A stretch of 24,838 bases of DNA from IMG/VR virus record IMGVR_UViG_3300034104_001144, positions 1 to 24,838 of that record; one strand, 5' to 3'. This DNA comes from a virus. Made by a program: the position numbers and the translations under genes. The notes below the pieces were generated by a model. The model had not been told where the DNA came from, made no database searches, and saw only the letters and a list, made by a program, of their open reading frames with translations. Below are positions 9,093 through 17,000 of the stretch, in pieces. Every line of letters starts with the position of its first letter. Within the stretch, counting starts at the first letter, position 1.

Positions 9093-10214
9093 ATGTATTA
9101 TCAACAAGGTGGTCAACAGGATCAAATTATGCAGATTATTCAGGCTTATGCTCAGATGAATCAGATTGATCCTAAGCAGTTATTAGAGCAGTTTACTCAG
9201 ATGGCTCCTGAACAACAGAAAGAAGCTATTATGCAAATGGCTCAAAGTATTCAACAAGGTGCTTCTCAGCAACAACCTGATATGGCTCAAGCTGCTATGG
9301 CTTACGGTGGATATACAACAGGTATCTTTGCAGGTGGTGGAGAAATGATCCGTAGAGCTGATGGTTCTTATTCTAAAAGAGGATTATGGGATAACATTCG
9401 TGCTAATAAAGGATCTGGTAAGAAGCCTACTAAGCAAATGTTAGAACAAGAGAAGAAAATTCGTAGACAAGAAGCAGCTTATGGCGGTGTGTTTGGAAAT
9501 GGTGGTACTAACAATGCTGGCTTTGACGCATTGCCAGACTATGTACAAGCTAAGATTTTAAGAAACATGGGTTATGGTGGTTACTATGATCCAATGGAAT
9601 TAATGGCAGATGGTGGTGAACCTAATGGTGAAATGGCATTAGGACAAATGTCTTCTGTAGCTGATAAGATGAATAAACTACGTGAGTTTATTTCTCCAGA
9701 ACAAAACTTAGATCCATGGATTGCTTCTAAGTTAGCTGTTATGGATTATTCAGCTGATGCTATTTCTGACTACATGATGTATAATCCTGAAGCTCAGGAT
9801 GAAGAGATGGAAATGGAAGAGATGGAAATGAAAAAAGGTGGTTCAACATTTAGTGGTAATGCTTGGTATAAAAACGGTGGAACAAATAATCCAGGCTTTA
9901 GAGCTCTACCTGAATTTGTACAAAATCAAATACTTTCTAACATGGCGTATGGTGGTATACAATTAGATCCAGCTAAGAGAGGAACATTTAAAGCTCAAGC
10001 CACTCGTATGGGTATGGGTGTACAAGAAGCAGCATCTGCAATACTTAATGCACCAGAAGGAAGATACAGTCCAGCTATGAGAAAAAAAGCTAACTTTGCT
10101 AAGAACTTTGCTAAGCAAATGGGTGGTTTAGTAGAAGGTGATATACTTGATGTTACACCAGAACAGTTACAGATGTTAAAACAAGGTGGTTATAACTTTG
10201 AAATTATTGACTAA
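9093..10214 (+). CDS. Small Gln/Met/Gly-rich modular virion protein with internal duplication
   Basis: 373 residues, no Cys, no enzymatic motif seen. The N-terminus is Gln- and Met-rich and helical (about 1-65). A basic module follows at about 90-120 with RGLWDNIRANKGSGKKPTK, a short block I recognise from many phage and giant-virus proteins. Two copies of a 28-residue element start at residues 136 and 261 (NGGTNN, then a GF-ALP core, ending YGG). An acidic Met/Glu tract lies between them. A second recurrent module at about 297-340 includes GTFKAQATRMG and KKANFAKNFAKQ. The C-terminus EGDILDVTPEQLQML resembles the end of the next protein. At least ten x-GG motifs punctuate it. It sits between two lysin genes and its TAA overlaps the next ATG, so the two are probably translationally coupled. 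I infer a virion-packed adaptor or nucleic-acid-binding protein; the function is unknown. Confidence 0.6.
   Translation: MYYQQGGQQDQIMQIIQAYAQMNQIDPKQLLEQFTQMAPEQQKEAIMQMAQSIQQGASQQQPDMAQAAMAYGGYTTGIFAGGGEMIRRADGSYSKRGLWDNIRANKGSGKKPTKQMLEQEKKIRRQEAAYGGVFGNGGTNNAGFDALPDYVQAKILRNMGYGGYYDPMELMADGGEPNGEMALGQMSSVADKMNKLREFISPEQNLDPWIASKLAVMDYSADAISDYMMYNPEAQDEEMEMEEMEMKKGGSTFSGNAWYKNGGTNNPGFRALPEFVQNQILSNMAYGGIQLDPAKRGTFKAQATRMGMGVQEAASAILNAPEGRYSPAMRKKANFAKNFAKQMGGLVEGDILDVTPEQLQMLKQGGYNFEIID
9498..9581 (+). repeat. Copy A of the 28-residue internal protein repeat
   Basis: Encodes NGGTNNAGFDALPDYVQAKI and eight further residues ending YGG. It matches copy B at 9873-9956 at 20 of 28 residues, counted by eye. 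The DNA has diverged more at third positions, so the duplication is old and kept at protein level. Confidence 0.8.
9804..9833 (+). repeat. Two 15-base tandem units coding an acidic Met/Glu tract
   Basis: GAGATGGAAATGGAA is followed by GAGATGGAAATGAAA, 14 of 15 bases alike. In frame this gives EMEMEEMEMK, a strongly acidic helix-forming tract in the small modular protein. A recent slippage duplication is likely. Confidence 0.8.
9873..9956 (+). repeat. Copy B of the 28-residue internal protein repeat
   Basis: Encodes NGGTNNPGFRALPEFVQNQI and eight further residues ending YGG, the partner of copy A at 9498-9581. It is followed directly by the GTFKAQATRMG basic module, whereas copy A is preceded by the other basic module, so repeats and modules alternate along the protein. 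Confidence 0.8.
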
Positions 10215-10216
10215 TG
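10212..10216 (+). promoter_or_regulatory. TAATG stop-start overlap
   Basis: The TAA of the 373-residue gene shares its last A with the ATG of the 613-residue gene. No Shine-Dalgarno-like site precedes the ATG, so reinitiation by the terminating ribosome is the likely route. Confidence 0.6.
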
Positions 10217-12055
10217 AGAATACGTATTACAGGAAAAGGTTTACCTAAAGCTCAACTTGCTGGTCAACAGCCTGTTAGAAACAGTGTGTCTATTAATGGA
10301 ACTACTTATTTTGAAGGAGATCCTGGTTATGAAAAAGCTAAACAAGATGCTGCTATGATGAAGCAGCAAAATTCTGCTTTTAATAATCTTGTTAACTCTC
10401 GTATTAAACCAGGTATTGAAAATGCTATAACTGATGTTAAAAACTTTGCTTCTAATAAGTTTCCAAAGTTAAATTTTAAACCACTTGGTCAAGCACCTAT
10501 ACAACCTGCAGCTGCACCAAATAATACTCCAGCTGTTACAACAAACTCAGCTACTCAGATTTTACCTGCAGCAGCTTCTGCTTTTCCTTTTATACCTAAC
10601 CAAGGCTTTTCAAGTAGTGCTTTTTCATTAGGTAAATCTGGTTTACCACCTTTACCAAAGGTAACGACTGTTAATGCTGATGGTACTACCACTACTACAG
10701 GTGATTTTGGAAATCCTATTAGACAATACTCAACAGATCCTAATAGTGGTGGTGGGGATGCTAATCCTTTATTACAACCTACTTCATCAAATCCAGTTAG
10801 TTGGTACAGTAAAAATATTGGTGACCCTGTAGAAAAAGCATTTGAAAGTATAGATAAGTTAACATCATGGGGAAACTTTGGTACTGAACTTGTTAACAGT
10901 TATAAAAGAAAACAAGACTTTGATAAAAGGCTAAGACGTCAAACATCTACAGATTCTTTATTCCCTGAAGTACCTAGTGAGATGTCAGGTAATCGTGGAG
11001 ATTATGTAGTTAGTGGAAGTAGATTTGGTGAGTTTAGACCTGATGAGTATGTTGTAAACAAAGGTATGTACACTGGTCAGTTCTTACCTAGAATGGCACA
11101 ATATGGTGGAGGAGTAATTCCTGAAGAACTTGTTATGCCTGTAGATCCTATTGAACTATCGGCACCAATGCCGTATGCAACATCTGCTCCTGCAGAATCT
11201 AGTCCTGCTCCAGCACCAAGATCTTCAAGTGGAGCTAATCCAGTTGCTGAACAAACATGGGAAGAAGTTTCTACACAGTTTCCAGGTGTTAAGCATTTAG
11301 GTATATGGGGAGATAAAAGACATCAGAAAACTAAGAGTGATCATAACACTGGAGATGCTTTAGATATTGGTATTACGGATCTTAATCAGGGTACAGAGAT
11401 TGCCCAGAAACTTATTAAAGAAGCCCAAGATAAAAACATTAGTTATATTATATGGAACAAGCAGATATGGAATCCATCTGTATCTAATTCTTGGAGACCT
11501 TATAATGGAGATAATCCTCATACTAGTCATGTTCACGTAAGCTTTAATAGATCATCTCAGCCTGCTGCAGGAGAAATTGCTTTAACTCATAACAATCCTT
11601 TAAACATACATCATGGAGACTTTACTTCTAAATATGGTGGTAAACAAGGATCTAGAGATTCTAATGGATACGTTAGTATGTTTCCAGATTTTGAAACAGG
11701 TATAAGAGCAGCTAAAGATCTTTTGTTTGGTCCAAACTATTCTAATCTTACTATATCTCAAGCTAGAAATAAATGGGTAAGTGGTAGTCCAGATAAAACT
11801 AATGCATCTACTCCAGATATTGTAAAAGCTATGGGTACAAATAAAGTACTAGCAGACCTTAGTCCAGCAGAACGTGACAAACTAATAAAACAGTTTGCAA
11901 GATGGGAAGGTAAACAAGCATACCAAAAACTAAGTGGCATGCAGTTATACGCTGATGGTGGATCTGTATCTTATACAGAAGGTGATGTTTATGAACTAAC
12001 AGAGGATGAAATTAAGTCTATACTTTCTTCAGGTGGAGATGTAGAATTTTTATAA
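10214..12055 (+). CDS. Second virion-associated wall-degrading protein: M15-like peptidase plus lysozyme-like domain
   Basis: 613 residues, no Cys. It begins with a basic strand and LPKAQLAG (10-17), the same motif as near the start of the 1871-residue protein. Residues about 70-350 are low-complexity (Pro, Ala, Ser, Thr), a likely flexible spacer, with a DYVVSG-FRPDEYVV block near 265-280. The peptidase domain (about 350-445) has SDHNTGDALD (His377, Asp384) and HTSHVHVS (His436, His439, His441), the ligand pattern of VanY/M15-like zinc peptidases. Residues about 454-590 (Glu454, NNPLNIHHGDF, FPDFETGIRAAKDLL) resemble the lysozyme-like domains of phage structural lysins. The C-terminal tail (582-613) resembles the end of the preceding protein. 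It probably cleaves both glycan and peptide of peptidoglycan at infection, acting from the virion. A lysis endolysin is possible, but no holin is visible and the gene lies among virion genes. Confidence 0.7.
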   Translation: MRIRITGKGLPKAQLAGQQPVRNSVSINGTTYFEGDPGYEKAKQDAAMMKQQNSAFNNLVNSRIKPGIENAITDVKNFASNKFPKLNFKPLGQAPIQPAAAPNNTPAVTTNSATQILPAAASAFPFIPNQGFSSSAFSLGKSGLPPLPKVTTVNADGTTTTTGDFGNPIRQYSTDPNSGGGDANPLLQPTSSNPVSWYSKNIGDPVEKAFESIDKLTSWGNFGTELVNSYKRKQDFDKRLRRQTSTDSLFPEVPSEMSGNRGDYVVSGSRFGEFRPDEYVVNKGMYTGQFLPRMAQYGGGVIPEELVMPVDPIELSAPMPYATSAPAESSPAPAPRSSSGANPVAEQTWEEVSTQFPGVKHLGIWGDKRHQKTKSDHNTGDALDIGITDLNQGTEIAQKLIKEAQDKNISYIIWNKQIWNPSVSNSWRPYNGDNPHTSHVHVSFNRSSQPAAGEIALTHNNPLNIHHGDFTSKYGGKQGSRDSNGYVSMFPDFETGIRAAKDLLFGPNYSNLTISQARNKWVSGSPDKTNASTPDIVKAMGTNKVLADLSPAERDKLIKQFARWEGKQAYQKLSGMQLYADGGSVSYTEGDVYELTEDEIKSILSSGGDVEFL

Positions 12056-12060
12056 ATTTG
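12053..12060 (+). promoter_or_regulatory. Possible Bacteroidota -7 promoter element
   Basis: TAAATTTG matches the Bacteroidota housekeeping -7 consensus TAnnTTTG exactly and overlaps the stop of the upstream gene, 14 bases before the next ATG. No convincing TTG at the -33 spacing was seen, and in AT-rich DNA such an octamer can arise by chance. Confidence 0.25.
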
Positions 12061-12074
12061 TAATATACTATAAT

Positions 12075-14006
12075 ATGAAAACGTATAAAGTAAGAATTAG
12101 GAAATCTCCAGAGTCTATGGCTTATGGTGGTCAATCAAATTATGGATTAGATCTAGGTCAGAAGAATATATATTCTGATATGACAGATAATCCATATGAG
12201 TCAGTATCTAACACTCTACAACCTGTAGATAGAGAAGAAGCTAATATTGAAGCTGAGCTTGGTGAAACAGCATACGGAGACTTTAACAATGATGGTCGTA
12301 AAGAACATATGAAGATTGGTGGTGAAAGACACACCAATGGTGGTACACCACTAAATGTTCCAGAAGGTACATTTATTTATTCTGATACTAAGAAGTTAAG
12401 AATTGGTGGTCCTGTACTTGCAAAGTTTGGTAAGTCAGAAAATACTAAACAGAAATTTACTCCAGCTCAACTAGCTAAACAGTATGATATTAATAAGTAT
12501 CAAGCTATCCTTGATGATCCATATACTGATAAAATGGCTAAGTCTACTGCTGCTCGTATGATTGATAACTATGAGAAAAAACTTGGTGGCCTTGCTTTAG
12601 TACAAGAGTCTATGAAAGGATTTCCTCAAGGTATTCCTGATGTAGCTAAGTCTGTATTACCAGAAGGTATGGGACAACAACTTGCTGAGATGGGAGGTTT
12701 TTATGGTGATGATCAAGATTATTATCAAGGTGGTGGTCAAAATGATATTCCAAAAATTAATAAAAATCAGATAGCTCAGAAAGAAAAAGAAGGTTTTAAA
12801 AGGATTCCTGGTACTAATATATGGGAAAAGAAAGGTCAAACTATTGAGGTTAGAGATGCTATAAAAGGTACTCCTGGAACACAACCAGTTACTAAAACTA
12901 TCCCAGGTAAAAAATATGTACCAAATCCAAATGCTTGGTGGAACAGTCTTACACCAGAACAAAAAGCTGCTCATAATAAAAAAGTTCGTGAAAGAATTGC
13001 TAAAGATCCAGAGTATCAACCTAAAATAGAAATAGTTACTCCTGGAACTAAAGGAACACCAGATACTTGTGAACCAGGATTTGCAATAAATCCAGCTACA
13101 GGTAAATGTGAAAAGATCATTCCTAATTTAGAAAGGTTTACTTATGAAGAAACTCCTACTACCACTACTACTATAACTACTGGTGGTGGTGGAGGCGGTA
13201 GACGTCCTTACTTTGGTAAGCAGTTTATGGTTCCTCCTAAACGTTACACTCCTTATGCTGCTCCTCTTAATGCTATGATTCCAGAACCTACGTTCTATGA
13301 TCCTAATAGAGAGTTAGCTGAAGGTGCATCTAATCGTAACATGATGGCAGCTTATATGTCTCAAATGGATCCTCAGCAGTTTTCTGCTAGAGCTAATGCA
13401 TTAAATGCACAAGGAGCTGAGCAAGCAGCTAACACTATTGGTAAATATCAAAACATGAATGTTGGTGTAGCTAATCAGTTTAGTCCTTTACAAACAGATA
13501 TTATGAATAAGGTGATGGCTTATAGAGCAGACGCTGCTGATAAGTTAGCGTTCAATGCTCAGCAAGAAGATAAAGCTTATCGTAATACCATGAGAAACTA
13601 TCTTAAAGCTCAAGATATGTATGATATTAATGAGTATGATAGAGCAACTAAACAAGGTATGCTTAATCAGACTAATCCATATTATTCTATAGAAGATGGT
13701 CGAGGAGGTGCAACTCTTAAGTGGAAAGATAAAACTAACTGGATGAATATGGTTACTGGTCAATCTCCTCAGTTGGATACTAAAGGATTACAAGATGTAG
13801 AACGTTATGCACTTGAATTAAAAAATGCTGGGCATGATGCAGCTACTGTTACTCAACTAATGAGAATGAAATATCCTAATGCTTTTCAATCTAGTAGAGG
13901 TGCTAATAATGCTGCAGCTATTAATGCTCAGTATATGAGTATGAATAGAGCACCAATGGCTCAAAGTGCATACCCATTTGGATATGATGATGGATATGAT
14001 TATTAA
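12075..14006 (+). CDS. Conserved crAss-like virion/cargo protein
   Basis: 643 residues. The N-terminal block (about 50-200) is one I recognise as conserved in crAss-like phages: EANIEAELGE, DFNNDGRKE (69-77, reading like a calcium-binding EF-hand-type loop), GGERHTNGGTPLNVPEGTF, QYDINKYQAIL and GGLALVQESMKGFPQGIP. The middle (about 225-375) is low-complexity and ends in Thr-rich and six-Gly runs. It holds a mini-loop with Cys332 and Cys345 (CEPGF then TGKC), the only cysteines in the six downstream proteins and a plausible disulfide. The C-terminal half (about 400-600) is helical and Asn/Gln/Ala-rich, with ASNRNMMAAYM and DPQQFSARANALN. It ends in a Tyr/Asp-rich tail. It follows the second lysin gene by 19 bases with no Shine-Dalgarno site. 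A structural or ejected cargo role is inferred from family and position; no enzyme motif was seen. Confidence 0.65.
   Translation: MKTYKVRIRKSPESMAYGGQSNYGLDLGQKNIYSDMTDNPYESVSNTLQPVDREEANIEAELGETAYGDFNNDGRKEHMKIGGERHTNGGTPLNVPEGTFIYSDTKKLRIGGPVLAKFGKSENTKQKFTPAQLAKQYDINKYQAILDDPYTDKMAKSTAARMIDNYEKKLGGLALVQESMKGFPQGIPDVAKSVLPEGMGQQLAEMGGFYGDDQDYYQGGGQNDIPKINKNQIAQKEKEGFKRIPGTNIWEKKGQTIEVRDAIKGTPGTQPVTKTIPGKKYVPNPNAWWNSLTPEQKAAHNKKVRERIAKDPEYQPKIEIVTPGTKGTPDTCEPGFAINPATGKCEKIIPNLERFTYEETPTTTTTITTGGGGGGRRPYFGKQFMVPPKRYTPYAAPLNAMIPEPTFYDPNRELAEGASNRNMMAAYMSQMDPQQFSARANALNAQGAEQAANTIGKYQNMNVGVANQFSPLQTDIMNKVMAYRADAADKLAFNAQQEDKAYRNTMRNYLKAQDMYDINEYDRATKQGMLNQTNPYYSIEDGRGGATLKWKDKTNWMNMVTGQSPQLDTKGLQDVERYALELKNAGHDAATVTQLMRMKYPNAFQSSRGANNAAAINAQYMSMNRAPMAQSAYPFGYDDGYDY
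13158..13199 (+). repeat. ACT/GGT low-complexity run
   Basis: ACT-rich then GGT-rich codons encode a Thr run followed by six Gly (residues about 362-375). It marks a flexible hinge between the two halves of the 643-residue cargo protein. Confidence 0.75.
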
Positions 14007-14009
14007 ACT

Positions 14010-14035
14010 TTTAAGGTTTAGTTTTAAACTTTAAA
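14010..14035 (+). terminator. Hairpin with T-rich tail between two cargo genes
   Basis: TTTAAGGTTTA (14010-14020) pairs with TAAACTTTAAA (14025-14035) over 11 base pairs with one G-T wobble, closing a GTTT loop. ATTTTATT follows at 14037-14044. It lies in the longest intergenic gap (14007-14064), just after a TAA. The stem has only one G-C pair, so it is weak. It could be a leaky terminator, an RNA-processing or stabilising structure, or chance in AT-rich DNA. Confidence 0.35.
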
Positions 14036-14064
14036 GATTTTATTGTATATTATATATGTAAACT

Positions 14065-17000
14065 ATGGCACAATACCTTCCTTATATTCCAGAAACCATA
14101 CCTGAACCGGCTTTATACAAACCGGACTTTAACTTCTTTGATAGAATGCTTCAAAGAAAGCAGTCTATGTTTGAACAAGGTCTTAGTAGAGTTAGATCAG
14201 CGTATAGTTCTGTACTCAATGCTCCACTTTCTAATAAGAATAATATACCTCTTAGAGATCAGTATATTAAAAATGCTCAGGAACAGTTAACTAAATTATC
14301 TTCTTCTGATCTTTCTCTTATGGAAAACGTAAATGCAGCTGAGTCAATCTATGCTCCGTTTTGGCAAGATAAGTTTATAGTACAAGATGCTGCTATGACT
14401 AAAGCTTACCAAAGTGAAATGCAAAAGCTTATGTCATGGAGAGATTCACCTAAACTTGAAGAGCGTGAAAAGTATAATGCTATTTCAATGATGGATCTTC
14501 AAAATGGTTTAAGTGTATTGCAAAATGCTGATAGAACCCCTGAAGCGTTTGGAGCTGTAGAAATGCGTAAAGCTGAGCCGTTTACAAACATTGAAGCTTA
14601 CTTACACAAGATGGCTACGGCTGAAAAGCTTGAAGTTAAATATGATGATCCTAATGGACCATATTTAGTAGAGACTGTTAATGGCCAACGTTCTGAAAAG
14701 AAGTATGCTGTATGGGCTGCTTCTAAGATTGGTAATAACTTTCAGGGTCAGTTTGATGTAATAGGTAGAGTAGAAAATGAAGAACGTATTAAGATATTAA
14801 AACGTAACAATCCTAATCTTACTGATCAAGAGGTTAAAGGAATTATTGCTAAAGATGTAGTATCAGAACTTAATCAGGGATATACTAAAAGAACTCAAGA
14901 AGCAGATGTTGAGATTGCTAGAATAGATAGTTTATTAGGATCTATTGGACAAGCAAATGATCCTCAACATGAGCAGATGTTTAAAAAACTTAAACTAGAA
15001 CGTGATGAACTTGTAGCTAGAAAAGCTTCTATTAATCAAGAGTATACATACTTTGATCAAGGTAAAGATAAAGTTTTAAACTATGTTACTAGTGCTCCTA
15101 AACAATACTTTAGTGTACTAGCTAAACAACGTCTTATTAATAACTTTGCTATTGGTATGGCAAGTATTGATCAAAAAATTATAAAAGAAAATACTGGGTT
15201 CACTGCTGCTCAAAACTATGAGCTTGAAAAAGCTAAGTTTAATTTGTCTGTAACAAAAGCTGAACGGGATTATGAGCAACAAATATGGGAGAGAATGAAT
15301 CCTAAAACTACAGGAACTGGTACAGGAACTGGTACAGGAACTGGTAGCGATCCAAATAACCCTGTAGTTCCTGGTATTGATCCAACTGGGTCTATTATAT
15401 ATGCTGGAAAGTCTGGTACTTCAATTGAAAGAACAGCTGCTCAAGTAATGGATATCTTTAATAAGCATCAAGAAGAAAGATTTACAAATGGTCATAATTT
15501 ATTATTTACACAAGATGGTCTTCTAGGTCTTACTAAAAACTTAGGATTAACTCCAGGTGAAATAGCAGATATAGCTACTGCTTTTCAAAGTGAAATAGCT
15601 ACTAAATATGAACATAAGTTTACTAATGATCAAGCTAAAGCATCCAATAAATTAACAGATAAGTTACTTGCTGATCCAGCTGTTAAAGCAGCAGGTATCA
15701 CTAAAATTACTGGACCAGGTACAATGAAGAACGCTCTTATTGCGTATTCAACAGACCATTTTGCAACTAAGATTAAAAATAATATTCCTTTTACTGAGGA
15801 TGAAAAGTCAGCACAGAAGAGTATGATTGCTGCTGTTAGAAACTTAGAGGTATATAATGCTTTAGAAGGACAAAGAAAAGAATTAATTAAAACTAACTTA
15901 TTAAGTAACAAGAACCTAAGCCACCTTGCTGTTGATCGTGGCGGTGGTCAAAAAGATTTAGTTAGTATTAGTGATCTTGAAAAAAAGTTTAAAGCTACTA
16001 AGTTTGAAGATGAAGATGGTAAACAAGTAACATTATCAGCTAAAGAATTAGCTACTGCTTATATATCAGGAAACCTTAGTGAATATAGACCTAGTGGTTG
16101 GCAAGCAGCTGGTTTAAGAAACTCAACTAGTTTTTATACTGGACAAACTGTAAAGATTGATGGAAAAGAATATAGTTCTTATGGTTTATATACACCAATG
16201 ATGGGTGTAGGTCCAGATAGAAAAGATTATCCGATTGGATTAGAAACATTAAAAAATACGGTAACAGAGTTAGATAAGGTATATGGCTCCTCTAAAAAAA
16301 TCTCTACAGATTTGGTTGCTGCTAATACCAGTATTGTTCCTAACTTGTTAGATTATAAAAATCTTACGGGAGTCCAAAGTAAAGAGTTTAAATTAAACTT
16401 TAAGTCAAATGCAACAATGGCTAACGGTGATAATGCCGCTCTTGCTGTTTATCAAGGTACACAACCAGGTAATGTAAATGAAGTTTATGGTGCAGATGGT
16501 CAAGTAGTTCCTGATACTCATATCTTAGCTATTAATACGTTGTTAAAGAATGAAAAAAATATAGAAGAGTATGTTACAGCAGAATATCTTCCTGATGCTA
16601 AAAACGGTAGAACTTTAAGAATTACTCTTAGTAAAGTTAGAGATGATGAAGGAAAAGATGGAAAAATTGCAGATGTTCCTATTTCTGAATTAAAAACTCA
16701 GTATAACTTTGTCCTTAAAGAAGGTACAGGAACATACTTAGATGATCTATATAAAAGTGCAAGTTATCAAATTTTTCAAAGTATAGTTAGAGGTGAAGAA
16801 TTTACAACAGATCCTATGTTAGAAGCTGCTGGATTTAAAGGTACAATCACCCCTAACGTTAAAGGGCCAGGTTCTAATCCTACATTTGTAACAGTAACTA
16901 CAAACTATAAAGAGAGGATTAATGAAATAGATAAAAATACTGGACAATTTGTTTCATATTTAAAGGACAAATCTGATAGTTTTAAACTAAATTTGGTAGG

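Noticed and set aside
12657-13019. 120-residue minus-strand open frame, rich in Phe, Ile and Ser, like a membrane protein
   Set aside because: It is antisense to the 643-residue cargo gene; the hydrophobic look comes from complementing Lys/Asn/Asp-rich codons.
15308-15348. Short tandem repeats as a CRISPR-like array
   Set aside because: Units are 12 bases, directly adjacent, without spacers, and in frame in a coding gene.
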